Positions 27,258 to 35,799 of a stretch of 64,000 bases of DNA are shown here, in pieces; the first letter of the stretch is position 1; each line of letters starts with the position of its first letter. Both the position numbers and the translations under genes were made by a program. A model generated the notes under the pieces. The model saw nothing but the letters and a program-made list of their open reading frames with translations, searched no databases and was not told the origin of the DNA. The DNA comes from Streptomyces sp. SN-593 (GTDB lineage: Bacteria > Actinomycetota > Actinomycetes > Streptomycetales > Streptomycetaceae), in assembly GCF_016756395.1 (NCBI RefSeq), contig NZ_AP018365.1:2983501-3047500 (forward strand), in the 5' to 3' direction.

Positions 27258-28126
27258 GCCAGGGCCCTCCCGAGCGCTCGGCGGGACAGTGCGGCCACGG
27301 TTCGGCGCAACTGGACGGCGGCCGGCGGTAGTTCGACGCCCGGCTGGTCGGGGATGCAGGCGGCGGCGACGTACTCCCCGAAGGCGGTGCACGCCTCGGG
27401 GGCGAGGGTGCGCTCGCCGTCCCAGTCGATCAGCCCGGCCACCCACTGCTCGGCCTCCAACGGCCGCAGCGGCACCGGCGCGACGGCGCCGACCGAACAG
27501 CGCACCTGGCGCCGGGCGGGGTCCACGACCAGGGCGACGGAGGCGACGGCCCGGCCGGGGCCGGTGCGCCCGGTGGCCTTGAGGAAGGTCTGCGGGGCGT
27601 GCAGCAGCGGGATGCGCACGAAGGCGAGGAGTTCGCCGGGGCGCAACGGGTCCATGCCGGTGAGCAGATGGCTGACCGGCAGCTCGCGGTCGCCCTCCGG
27701 CCCGGCGAGGATCACGCTCGCCTCCAGCGCGGCGAGCACCGGCAGGGCGTCGCCGGTGGGCGCCGCGGTGGCGATGTTGCCGCCGAGGGTGCCGGCGTTG
27801 CGGATCTGCGGCGGCCCGGCGGAGCGGGCGGCGGCGGCCAGCGCGGGGATCAGCGCGGCGAAGTCGGGGCGGCCCATGCGGGCGTGGGTCAGGCCGGCGC
27901 CGAGCAGCGCGGCCCCGTCGGCGTACTGCCAGCCGCGGATCTCGCTGATCCGGCCGAGGCCGACGAGCGCGGCCGGGCGCAGCAGCCCGGAGTTGACCGA
28001 CGCCATCAGGTCGGTGCCCCCGGCGACCGGCACGGCACTGGGCATGTCGGCCAGTGCCGCCACCGCCTCGTCGAGCGAGGAGGGCAGCGTGACGTTCGCC
28101 GCCTCCTGCCGTGCATACGTGCTCAC
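27254..28126 (-). CDS. Molybdenum hydroxylase FAD-binding subunit (XdhB/CoxM type)
   Basis: 290 residues from GTG (28124-28126), preceded by GAAGGGG. FAD-binding motifs of the CoxM family: PVAGGTDLMASVNSGLL (~33) and IRNAGTLGGNIATAAPTGDALP (~110). The C-terminal half is the CO_deh_flav_C domain (TFLKATGRTGPGRAVASVAL). It accepts electrons from the two 2Fe-2S clusters and passes them to NAD+ or another acceptor. First gene of the three-gene operon FAD, FeS, Mo; stop overlaps the next start. A weak TTGCCA/TACGGT promoter pair lies upstream (28170-28200). Confidence 0.92.
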   Translation of the reverse strand: MSTYARQEAANVTLPSSLDEAVAALADMPSAVPVAGGTDLMASVNSGLLRPAALVGLGRISEIRGWQYADGAALLGAGLTHARMGRPDFAALIPALAAAARSAGPPQIRNAGTLGGNIATAAPTGDALPVLAALEASVILAGPEGDRELPVSHLLTGMDPLRPGELLAFVRIPLLHAPQTFLKATGRTGPGRAVASVALVVDPARRQVRCSVGAVAPVPLRPLEAEQWVAGLIDWDGERTLAPEACTAFGEYVAAACIPDQPGVELPPAAVQLRRTVAALSRRALGRALA

Positions 28127-28390
28127 GCCGCTGCCCCTTCCCGGCCTACCTCCGTCACGCGGTAGCCGTACCGTACGTGCTGACAGCCCGGACGTGGCAA
28201 CTCTGGCACATGTTCCGGGGCGCCCGACGCGAGGGTCCACGAAGTACCGATCCGCCCCTCACAGGGTGATCGTACGGCTAGATCCCGATCGCGCGCCGTG
28301 CCGCGATTGCCTGCGTTCGGGGCAGTTGGGGCGGTACGGGTCCGGGGCGCCGGGGGCCGGCCGCGCGCCGCGCCGCCGGCCCCGGTCCGG

Positions 28391-30022
28391 TCACACGATC
28401 GGGGGCGGGCCGTCCTTCGGCCGCCCGAGCACACCGGGGCGGCGCTGCCAGGGCCGAGGGCCGCCGGGCGGGCGGTACTCCACGCCGAGGGCGTCCAACC
28501 GCGCGTAGTGGGTGCGCATCCGCGCCTCGAAACCGGGCCAGTCGCGGTCGGCGGGGGCACCCAGCGCGGACCAGGCGACCTCGGCGAAGGCGGCCAGCCG
28601 GGGGAAGACCATGTAGTCGAGCACGCGGGGCGAATCGATCACCTCGGTCCAGACGTTGGCCTGGGTGCCGATGATGTGCGCGGCCTCCCCGGCGGTCAGC
28701 TCCGGCGGGACCGGTTCAAAACGGTAGACGTCCTCCAGCGTGCGGACGTGGGCGATCGGCACCGGCTCGTCGGGCGCGTCGGACTGCCGCCAGTTGAGGT
28801 AGACGTGGCCCTCGGGGCACATCACCACGTCGTGCCCGGCGCGGGCGGCGGTGATCCCGCCGCCGTAGCCGCGCCAGGAGGAGACCGCGGCGCCCTCCGC
28901 GAGCCCGCCCTCCAGGATCTCGTCCCAGCCGATCAGCCGGCGGCCGCGCTCGGCGAGCCAGCGGTCGAAGTGCCGGATCAGCCGGCTCTGGAGCTCCTCC
29001 TCGTCCCGCAGGCCGAGTTCCACGATGCGGTCCTTCGCGGTGGGCGAGCCGGCCCACTGCTCCTTGGGGCACTCGTCGCCGCCGACGTGGAAGAAGGTGC
29101 CGGGGAACAGCTCCAGCAGTTCGGTGAACACCTCCTCGTAGAACCGCAGCACGGCCTCGGTCGGGGCGAGCACGTTGGGGTTCACGCCCCAACTGGTGAG
29201 CACCGGCAGGGCGCTGGTGTCGAGCACGTCGGTGTTGCCGAGTTCGGGGTAGGCGGCGATGGCGGCCTGGGAGTGGCCGGGGATGTCCACCTCGGGGACG
29301 ACGGTGATGTGGCGGGCGGCGGCGTAGGCGACGATCTCGCGGATGTCGTCCTGCGTGTAGTAGCCGCCGTGCGGGCGCTCCTCCCACAGCGGGGACTCGC
29401 GCAGGCCGACCTTGGTGCGCTCGCGCCAGGCGCCCACCTCGGTCAGGCGCGGGTGGCGGCGGATCTCCACCCGCCAGCCCTGGTCGTCGGTGAGGTGCAG
29501 GTGCAGCACGTTGAGCTTGTGCGCCGCCATCAGGTCCAGGTAGCGCAGGACCACGTCCTTGGGCATGAAGTGGCGGGCCACGTCCAGCATGAAGCCGCGC
29601 CAGCCGAAGCGGGGGGCGTCGGTGACGCGGCAGGCCGGCAGGGTCCAGGCGCGCTCGGCCAGAGGCGCGCGGCGGAAGGCGTCCGGGCCGAGCAGTTGGC
29701 GGAGGGTCTGGGCGCCCCAGAAGACGCCGGCCGGTCCGGCGCCGGCGATCTCCACGCCGGCCGACGGGTCGACGGTCAGGCGGTACGCCTCCGGGCCGCC
29801 GGGCAGCGTGCCGTCCACCACCAGCCGCACGGCCGCGGCGTCGGAGGGGCCGCCGGCGGGGAAGGGCAGGCCGGTCGCCGCGCCCAGGGTGCCGCGCAGC
29901 CACCGCGCGGCCGCGTCCGTCCCCGGGCCGGCCACGAGCGCCGTCCGCGCCCGCAGCGTGAAGACGGCTCCGCCGTCACCGGTTTCCGTCGTGCCCTGGC
30001 TCGGCAGGGGGATGAGGTCCAT
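28391..30022 (-). CDS. Beta-N-acetylhexosaminidase, GH20
   Basis: 543 residues from ATG 30022 (AGGATGAGGGC upstream); a GTG at 30040 would add six residues. An N-terminal GH20b domain (~20-140) precedes the TIM-barrel (~145-500): GWRGFMLDVARHFMP, LHLHLTDDQGWR, VVPEVDIPGHSQAA, and the catalytic Asp-Glu pair in FFHVGGDECPKEQW. GH20 enzymes release terminal GlcNAc/GalNAc from chitin fragments or glycans by substrate-assisted catalysis. No signal peptide or anchor is seen, so it probably acts in the cytosol on imported chito-oligomers or wall fragments. A DasR-like operator lies directly upstream. Confidence 0.94.
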   Translation of the reverse strand: MDLIPLPSQGTTETGDGGAVFTLRARTALVAGPGTDAAARWLRGTLGAATGLPFPAGGPSDAAAVRLVVDGTLPGGPEAYRLTVDPSAGVEIAGAGPAGVFWGAQTLRQLLGPDAFRRAPLAERAWTLPACRVTDAPRFGWRGFMLDVARHFMPKDVVLRYLDLMAAHKLNVLHLHLTDDQGWRVEIRRHPRLTEVGAWRERTKVGLRESPLWEERPHGGYYTQDDIREIVAYAAARHITVVPEVDIPGHSQAAIAAYPELGNTDVLDTSALPVLTSWGVNPNVLAPTEAVLRFYEEVFTELLELFPGTFFHVGGDECPKEQWAGSPTAKDRIVELGLRDEEELQSRLIRHFDRWLAERGRRLIGWDEILEGGLAEGAAVSSWRGYGGGITAARAGHDVVMCPEGHVYLNWRQSDAPDEPVPIAHVRTLEDVYRFEPVPPELTAGEAAHIIGTQANVWTEVIDSPRVLDYMVFPRLAAFAEVAWSALGAPADRDWPGFEARMRTHYARLDALGVEYRPPGGPRPWQRRPGVLGRPKDGPPPIV

Positions 30023-30048
30023 GCCCTCATCCTGCAACACCCCCGCCG

Positions 30049-30064
30049 ATTGGCATAGACCAAT
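30049..30064. promoter_or_regulatory. Candidate DasR-responsive element (dre)
   Basis: ATTGGTCTATGCCAAT (minus-strand reading) matches 12 of 16 positions of the dre consensus ACTGGTCTAGACCAGT and keeps the TGGTCTA half-site. It lies 27-42 bp upstream of the hexosaminidase ATG. DasR is the GlcNAc-responsive GntR repressor of streptomycetes. Confidence 0.7.
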
Positions 30065-30106
30065 AGGGGTCCCCCGCGGAGGCCGGCAGGATCCGCCGGG
30101 CAGGTC

Positions 30107-31411
30107 CTAGAGGGCGCGGCGGCGCAGGGCGTGGAGGCGGGCGGAGAGGACGGCGGCGGCCAGCCATCCGCCGACGGTCCAGAAGAGGTGGGCGAGGGCG
30201 ATGGGCGCCCAGGTGTCACCCGTGCCGCGTCCCCGGAGGGACACCGCCAGGGTCCCGCCGATCAGCAGCCCCGTCGCGGTGAGTTGCAGCCGCACCAGCC
30301 CGGCGTACCGCAGGATGCGCCGCGCGTACACCTCGCCGTACCACCAGGGGACGCCCAGCAGGACCGCGCAGACCGCGGCGAGCCCGGCCGCGCACAGCAG
30401 CGCCACCGCCCACAGCGGCCAGGGCGAGCCCCGCGACGCGCGGTCGGCGGCCAGCCCGCTGGTGAGCAGCGCGGGCAGCGGCAGGATCGTGGCGACGCGC
30501 ACCGCGGCGATCCGCCACAGCCACGCGTCGCCGACCATCTCGGTGCGCGTGGTGGCGCGCACCCCGCGCAGCCGGGTGCGCGCGCTCACCCCGGAGCGCC
30601 GCGCGCCCATCACCGCCAGCACCCCGATCAGCCCGAAGGTGACCCCGAAGACGATGCCGGCCGCGACCAGCTCCCAGCCGCCGCCGGTCTCCACCCGGTA
30701 GAGCTGCACCCCGAGGAAGACCGCGAGGCCGGCCCCGCCCAGCACGGCCCCGCCGCGGGGCACCACGAGCTGCCCGGGCGACGCGCCGAGCGCCAGTGCC
30801 CGCTCCGCGGCCGCCCGGTGCTCGGCGCGGTTGCGGCGCGGTATCCGCCCGAGCACCCCGCGCCCGGCGGACAGCGAGCGGGCGAGCGCGATCTGCGCCT
30901 CGGCCTCGCGCGGGGCCAGCGCGGCCGCGCGGCGGCCGGCGGCGATCGCGTCCGGGACGCGGCCGAGCCGCCGGTAGACGTCGGACAGCAGCACCGCCGG
31001 CTCCCAGCCGTCGGGGTCCGCGCCGGTCGCGCGCAGCGCCACCGTGAGCGCGGCGTGCGCCTCGTCCAGGGACAGCAGCACCACGCCGGCGAGCACGAAG
31101 ACGTCGCCGGCCTCGACCGGCGAGGCGATCGCCAGCGCCCAGTCGACGGCGTCGCGCGCCTCCGCGGGCCGCTGCTCCTGGGCGAGCACCCAGGCGCGCA
31201 GCAGGTATCCGGCGCTGCCGTTGCGCTCGACGAAGGCGTCGCTGATCAGCGCGTGCGCCTCGGCGAACCGGCCCTGGCCGACCAGGAAGTGCACGCGCTC
31301 ACCGCTGTGCGCGTCGTCGTCCGGCGCGTCCGCCGCGCCGAACGCGCCGCTGTCAGTCGTTGCCGCCCCTTCCGGACCTGCCGGAACCGGACTTGTCGTT
31401 GCCGCCGCCAC
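30107..31411 (-). CDS. TPR-containing integral membrane protein
   Basis: About 434 residues if started at GTG 31411, which lies inside the upstream DUF3039 gene; an alternative GTG at 31294 is in the first helix. I prefer 31411 because the codon bias (G/C third positions) continues upstream of 31294. The N-terminal ~190 residues are TPR-like helical repeats (GRFAEAHALISDAFVER, RPAEARDAVDWALAIAS, GRVPDAIAAGRRAAALAP). The C-terminal half has about five hydrophobic segments. A Ser-Leu-Ser-Ala-Gly-Arg linker joins them. No function can be assigned. Confidence 0.75.
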   Translation of the reverse strand: MAAATTSPVPAGPEGAATTDSGAFGAADAPDDDAHSGERVHFLVGQGRFAEAHALISDAFVERNGSAGYLLRAWVLAQEQRPAEARDAVDWALAIASPVEAGDVFVLAGVVLLSLDEAHAALTVALRATGADPDGWEPAVLLSDVYRRLGRVPDAIAAGRRAAALAPREAEAQIALARSLSAGRGVLGRIPRRNRAEHRAAAERALALGASPGQLVVPRGGAVLGGAGLAVFLGVQLYRVETGGGWELVAAGIVFGVTFGLIGVLAVMGARRSGVSARTRLRGVRATTRTEMVGDAWLWRIAAVRVATILPLPALLTSGLAADRASRGSPWPLWAVALLCAAGLAAVCAVLLGVPWWYGEVYARRILRYAGLVRLQLTATGLLIGGTLAVSLRGRGTGDTWAPIALAHLFWTVGGWLAAAVLSARLHALRRRAL

Positions 31412-31661
31412 CGGCCGGCATGCCCTCGTAGATCTCCTTGCACATCGGACACACCGGGTACTTCTTCGGGTCGCGTCCGGGGACCCAGACCTTGCCGCAG
31501 AGCGCGACGACGGGCGTGCCCTCCAGCGCGCTCGCCATGATCTTGTCCTTCTGGACGTAGTGCGCGTAGCGCTCGTGGTCGCCGTCACCGTGGGAGAGCT
31601 GCGGAGTCGGCTCGACCAGTGTGCCGGTGCCCGCCCCGCGCTCGGGCTCGAGAGTGCTCAT
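31353..31661 (-). CDS. DUF3039-family small zinc-binding protein
   Basis: 102 residues starting MSTLEPERG, conserved across actinobacteria and of unknown function. The core HYVQKDKIMASALEGTPVVALCGKVWVPGRDP...YPVCPMCKEIYE carries one Cys (~55) plus a CPMC pair, which suggests a treble-clef or rubredoxin-like metal site. The tail is Gly/Asn/Asp-rich. It overlaps the TPR gene by 59 bp if that gene starts at 31411. It is 11 bp from the yqgE stop upstream on the same strand. Confidence 0.85.
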   Translation of the reverse strand: MSTLEPERGAGTGTLVEPTPQLSHGDGDHERYAHYVQKDKIMASALEGTPVVALCGKVWVPGRDPKKYPVCPMCKEIYEGMPAGGGGNDKSGSGRSGRGGND

Positions 31662-31672
31662 AACCGTCAAGC

Positions 31673-32251
31673 CTAATTGAGAGAGGGATCGTCGGGATAC
31701 GTGGCCACCATCGCGAGCCTGCCGCGCTGGCGGCGCAGCACCGCCCGCCACATCTTCTCCGGATCGGGCGCGGACACGTCACCCGGCTCGGACTCCACGA
31801 CGTACCAGGCGCCGTCGGCGAGCTCCCGCTCGAGCTGGCCGGCCCCCCAGCCGGCGTACCCGGCGAAGATCCGCAGCGAGCCCAGTTCCGCGGCGAGCAG
31901 TTCCGGCGGCGCCTCCAGGTCGATCAGGCCGATCGCGCCGTGCACCCGCCGCCAGCCGAGGATCGCCTCGTCGCCCTCCTCCCCGGGCTCTCCCGGCACC
32001 ACGGCCAGGCCCAGCGCGGAGTCCAGCGAGACCGGCCCGCCCTGGAAGACGACCGGCGGGGCGACCGCGAGCGGCGCCCAGGGCCGGAGCACGTCGCCGA
32101 CGCCGACGGGTGTCGGCCGGTTCAGGACGACGCCGAGCGACCCCTCCGCGTCGTGGTCGAGGAGGAGCACCACCGCCCGGTCGAAGTTGGGGTCCGCGAG
32201 CTTCGGCGTGGCCACCAGGAGTCGTCCGGTGAGCGAGGACACCTCGGTCAT
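31673..32251 (-). CDS. YqgE/AlgH-family protein
   Basis: 192 residues, starting MTEVSSLTGRLLVATP; an ATG three codons earlier (32260) is possible. Family signatures: LLVATPKLADPNFDRAVVLLLDHDAEGSLGVVLNRPT and FAGYAGWGAGQLERELADGAW. The fold is known but the function is not; AlgH regulates alginate in Pseudomonas. Divergent from murA, with a shared 165-bp upstream region. Confidence 0.92.
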   Translation of the reverse strand: MTEVSSLTGRLLVATPKLADPNFDRAVVLLLDHDAEGSLGVVLNRPTPVGVGDVLRPWAPLAVAPPVVFQGGPVSLDSALGLAVVPGEPGEEGDEAILGWRRVHGAIGLIDLEAPPELLAAELGSLRIFAGYAGWGAGQLERELADGAWYVVESEPGDVSAPDPEKMWRAVLRRQRGRLAMVATYPDDPSLN

Positions 32252-32416
32252 GGTCCACATGATCCCCCAACCGCTGCCCGTTGGGAGGGTCAACGGCGGG
32301 GTAGGCGGACCCACCGGGCGCATTACCATCTGTTCTTGGTTCCCGCGCGGCGGCGAAAGACCCGCTGCCGCGCTCACCGAAGCCGGGTACGGCTTCTGAA
32401 GAAGATCGCGAGATCC

Positions 32417-33772
32417 ATGACCGACATCGCCGATGTGCTGCTTGTCCACGGTGGAACTCCCCTGGAAGGCGAGATCCGGGTCAGAGGTGCGAAGAACCTC
32501 GTGCCGAAGGCCATGGTGGCCGCTCTGCTCGGCAGCGAGCCGAGCCGGCTGCTGGGGGTGCCCGAGATCCGGGACGTGCGGGTGGTGCGCGGTCTGCTCC
32601 AACTGCACGGCGTGACCGTGGAGAGCGGTGAGGCGCCCGGTGAGCTGGTGATGGACCCGCGCCGGGTGGAGAGCGCCAACGTCGCGGACATCGACGCGCA
32701 CGCCGGCTCCTCGCGCATCCCGATCCTGTTCTGCGGGCCGCTGCTGCACCGGCTCGGGCACGCGTTCATCCCGGGCCTGGGCGGCTGCGACATCGGCGGC
32801 CGGCCGATCGACTTCCACTTCGACGTGCTGCGCAAGTTCGGCGCCACCATCGAGAAGCGGGCGGACGGCCAGTACCTGGAGGCGCCGCAGCGGCTGCGCG
32901 GCTGCCGGATCAGGCTGCCCTACCCCTCGGTCGGCTCCACCGAGCAGGTGCTGCTGACCGCGGTGCTCGCCGAGGGCGTGACCGAACTCACCAACGCCGC
33001 GGTGGAGCCCGAGATCGAGGACCTGATCTGCGTCCTGCAGAAGATGGGCGCGATCATCTCGCTCGACACCGACCGCACCATCCGGATCACCGGCGTGGAC
33101 TCGCTCGGCGGCTACGTCCACCGGGCCATCCCGGACCGGCTGGAGGCCGCCTCCTGGGCGAGCGCGGCGCTGGCCACCGAGGGCGACATCTACGTGCGCG
33201 GGGCGCAGCAGCGCTCGATGATGACCTTCCTGAACACCTACCGCCGGGTCGGCGGCGCCTTCGAGATCGACGACGAGGGCATCCGCTTCTGGCACCCGGG
33301 CGGCCCGCTGAAGGCCATCGCGCTGGAGACCGACGTGCACCCGGGCTTCCAGACCGACTGGCAGCAGCCGCTGGTGGTGGCGCTCACCCAGGCGTCGGGG
33401 CTGTCGATCGTGCACGAGACGGTCTACGAGTCCCGGCTCGGCTTCACCGAGGCGCTCAACCAGATGGGCGGCCACATCCAGCTCTACCGCGAGTGCCTGG
33501 GCGGCAGCGCCTGCCGGTTCGGGCAGCGCAACTTCCTGCACTCGGCCGTGGTGTCCGGGCCGACCAAGCTGCAGGGCGCCGACCTGGTCATCCCCGACCT
33601 GCGCGGCGGCTTCTCGTACCTGATCGCGGCGCTGGCCGCGCAGGGCACCTCGCGGGTGCACGGCATCAGCCTGATCAACCGCGGCTACGAGAACTTCCTG
33701 GCGAAGCTCGAAGGGCTGGGCGCCGACATCGAGCTCCCGTCGGGGTCCGACCGCGCCGACGTGGCGGGCTGA
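32417..33772 (+). CDS. murA: UDP-N-acetylglucosamine 1-carboxyvinyltransferase
   Basis: 451 residues. First committed step of peptidoglycan synthesis: transfers enolpyruvate from PEP to UDP-GlcNAc. Conserved Lys/Asn in RVRGAKNLVPKAMVAALL (~26-27) and the catalytic Cys (~124) in GGCDIGGRPIDFH are present, so the protein should be fosfomycin-sensitive (a Cys-to-Asp change would give resistance). EPSP-synthase repeats continue to the C-terminus (LQGADLVIPDLRGGFSYLIAAL). Ribosome-binding site gaagaagat. Convergent with hup across a perfect 22-bp hairpin. Streptomycetes have two murA copies; which paralogue this is cannot be told here. Confidence 0.95.
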   Translation: MTDIADVLLVHGGTPLEGEIRVRGAKNLVPKAMVAALLGSEPSRLLGVPEIRDVRVVRGLLQLHGVTVESGEAPGELVMDPRRVESANVADIDAHAGSSRIPILFCGPLLHRLGHAFIPGLGGCDIGGRPIDFHFDVLRKFGATIEKRADGQYLEAPQRLRGCRIRLPYPSVGSTEQVLLTAVLAEGVTELTNAAVEPEIEDLICVLQKMGAIISLDTDRTIRITGVDSLGGYVHRAIPDRLEAASWASAALATEGDIYVRGAQQRSMMTFLNTYRRVGGAFEIDDEGIRFWHPGGPLKAIALETDVHPGFQTDWQQPLVVALTQASGLSIVHETVYESRLGFTEALNQMGGHIQLYRECLGGSACRFGQRNFLHSAVVSGPTKLQGADLVIPDLRGGFSYLIAALAAQGTSRVHGISLINRGYENFLAKLEGLGADIELPSGSDRADVAG

Positions 33773-33808
33773 GGGCCACCGGGCCCGCCGGGCCGGGTCC
33801 CGGCGGGA

Positions 33809-33856
33809 GACGCCGCGGGCGGCCGCCTCCTCACGGAGGCGGCCGCCCGCGGCGTC
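33809..33856. terminator. Perfect 22-bp hairpin between murA and hup
   Basis: Arms 33809-33830 and 33835-33856 are perfect reverse complements with loop TCAC. Serves both convergent genes. No U-tract follows on either side. Confidence 0.92.
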
Positions 33857-33883
33857 TGCGGTGCTACTGCCGCACCACCGGGC

Positions 33884-34165
33884 TCACTTGCCCTTGGCGG
33901 CTTCCTTCAGCTTGGAGCCCGCGGACACCTTCACGCTGTAGCCGGCCGGGATCTCGATCGGCTCACCGGTCTGCGGGTTGCGGGCGGTGCGGGCGCTGCG
34001 GTGGGTGCGCTCGAAGGTCAGGAAGCCGGGGATGGTGACCTTCTCGTCACCCTTCGCCACGATCTCACCGACGGTCTCGGCGAACGCGGCCAGCACGGCG
34101 TCGGCGTCCTTGCGGGTCACCTCGGCGCGGTCGGCCAGCGCGGCCACCAGCTCACTGCGGTTCAT
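33884..34165 (-). CDS. hup: HU-family nucleoid protein
   Basis: 93 residues, the short streptomycete HU form without a Lys-rich tail. The N-terminal helices MNRSELVAALADRAEVTRKDADAVLAAF lead to the beta-arm region GFLTFERTHRSARTARNPQTGEPIEIPAG, with the DNA-intercalating Pro of RNPQTGE. Binds and bends DNA without strong sequence specificity. A CCCCCATATATGGGGG palindrome lies 84 bp upstream. Confidence 0.96.
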   Translation of the reverse strand: MNRSELVAALADRAEVTRKDADAVLAAFAETVGEIVAKGDEKVTIPGFLTFERTHRSARTARNPQTGEPIEIPAGYSVKVSAGSKLKEAAKGK

Positions 34166-34248
34166 ATCTGTACTCCCGTGTTCTTGCTGCCATGGGGGCG
34201 CGAGCCGAAGCTGTTGCTGTGTGCCTCACCGCCCAGGTGTGCATCCTG

Positions 34249-34264
34249 CCCCCATATATGGGGG
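34249..34264. promoter_or_regulatory. AT-core palindrome upstream of hup
   Basis: CCCCCATATATGGGGG is a perfect 16-bp palindrome with an AT-rich core that stands out in this GC-rich DNA. It lies between the malic enzyme stop and hup start, 84 bp from the hup ATG. It may be an operator or part of the hup promoter. Confidence 0.45.
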
Positions 34265-34356
34265 GAAAGCCAATCGCCTGCCCGCGCGAGTCGCGGAAAA
34301 AGCGCTGGAAGAGGCCCACAGGGGGCACCCTGGGGCGGGAGCATCACGCGCTGTCG

Positions 34357-35799
34357 TCAGACGGTCGACGCTGGGAATCCGTTTCCGCGCTCCGGCGCCG
34401 CGGCCCTGGCGGCGTCCCGGACGGCGTCCGCGACCGCGCCGGCCACCTTGTCGTTGAAGACGCTCGGCACGATGTAGTTCGGGTTCAGCTCGTCGTCGCC
34501 CACGACCGAGGCCAGCGCGCGGGCGGCGGCCAGCATCATCTCGGTGTTCACGGTGCGTGACTGGGCGTCCAGCAGGCCGCGGAAGACGCCCGGGAAGACG
34601 AGCACGTTGTTGATCTGGTTGGGGAAGTCGCTGCGGCCGGTGGCGACCACCGCGGCGGTCTCGCGCGCCTCGGCGGGGTCCACCTCGGGGTCGGGATTGG
34701 CCAGCGCGAAGACAATGGCGCCCTCGGCCATCCGGGCGATGTCGGCGCCCTCCAGCACGTTCGGCGCGGAGACGCCGATGAACACGTCGGCGCCCACCAC
34801 GGCGTCCTTGAGGGTGCCGGTGGCGCCCGCCGGGTTGGTGTTCTCCGCGATCCAGCGCAGCGGGGTCTGCGGCCCGACGTCCTTCAGGTCGTCGCGCTGG
34901 GCGTGCACCACGCCGTGGATGTCGGCGACCACCGCGTGCTTGACCCCGGCGGCCAGCAACAGCTTCAGGATCGCGGTGCCGGCCGCGCCCGCGCCCGACA
35001 TGACCACCCGCAGGTCGCCGATCTCCTTGCCGACACAGCGCAGCGCGTTGGTCAGCGCGGCCAGCACCACGATCGCGGTGCCGTGCTGGTCGTCGTGGAA
35101 GACCGGGATGTCCAGCGCCTCGCGCAGCCGCGCCTCGATCTCGAAGCAGCGCGGCGCCGAGATGTCCTCCAGGTTGATGCCGGCGAAGCCCGGCGCGATG
35201 GCCTTGACGATCGCCACGATCTCGTCGGTGTCCTGGGTGTCCAGGCACAGCGGCCACGCGTCGATCCCGGCGAACCGCTTGAACAGCGCCGCCTTGCCCT
35301 CCATCACCGGCAACGCGGCCTTCGGCCCGATGTTGCCCAGCCCCAGCACCGCCGAGCCGTCGGTGACCACCGCGACGGAGTTGCGCTTGATGGTCAGCCG
35401 GCGCGCGTCCTCGGGGTTCTCCGCGATCGCCAGGCACACCCGCGCCACACCGGGCGTGTAGACCATCGACAGGTCGTCGCGGTTGCGGATCGGGTGCTTG
35501 GACTGCATCTCGATCTTGCCGCCGAGGTGCATCAGGAACGTACGGTCGGAGACCTTGCCGATCGTCACGCCGTCGATCGAGCGCAGCTTGCTGACGATGT
35601 CGGCGGCGTGGTCGGTGGAGCTGGCGGCGATGGTGACGTCGATCCGCAGCTTCTCGTGGCCCGAGGCGGTCACGTCCAGGCCGGTGACCGACCCGCCGGA
35701 CGACTCGACCGCGGTGGTGAGCCGGCCGACCGCGCCCCCGCTGGCGGGGACCTCCAGCCGCACCGTGATCGAGTACGAGACGCTCGGCGCCGTTGCCAT
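34357..35799 (-). CDS. NAD-dependent malic enzyme with N-terminal ACT domain
   Basis: 480 residues, ATG 35799 after a GAAGAAGG site. Residues ~8-85 are an ACT-like regulatory domain (VSYSITVRLEVPASGGAVGRL). The malic domain follows: SMVYTPGVARVC, SVAVVTDGSAVLGLGNIGP, GKAALFKRFAGIDA with the catalytic Tyr/Lys/Asp set, then the NAD-binding domain with VVMSGAGAAGTAILKLLL. It decarboxylates malate to pyruvate. Synteny with SCO2951, reported as NAD-dependent, supports the cofactor; sequence alone does not settle it. A hairpin is in its leader. Confidence 0.9.
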   Translation of the reverse strand: MATAPSVSYSITVRLEVPASGGAVGRLTTAVESSGGSVTGLDVTASGHEKLRIDVTIAASSTDHAADIVSKLRSIDGVTIGKVSDRTFLMHLGGKIEMQSKHPIRNRDDLSMVYTPGVARVCLAIAENPEDARRLTIKRNSVAVVTDGSAVLGLGNIGPKAALPVMEGKAALFKRFAGIDAWPLCLDTQDTDEIVAIVKAIAPGFAGINLEDISAPRCFEIEARLREALDIPVFHDDQHGTAIVVLAALTNALRCVGKEIGDLRVVMSGAGAAGTAILKLLLAAGVKHAVVADIHGVVHAQRDDLKDVGPQTPLRWIAENTNPAGATGTLKDAVVGADVFIGVSAPNVLEGADIARMAEGAIVFALANPDPEVDPAEARETAAVVATGRSDFPNQINNVLVFPGVFRGLLDAQSRTVNTEMMLAAARALASVVGDDELNPNYIVPSVFNDKVAGAVADAVRDAARAAAPERGNGFPASTV

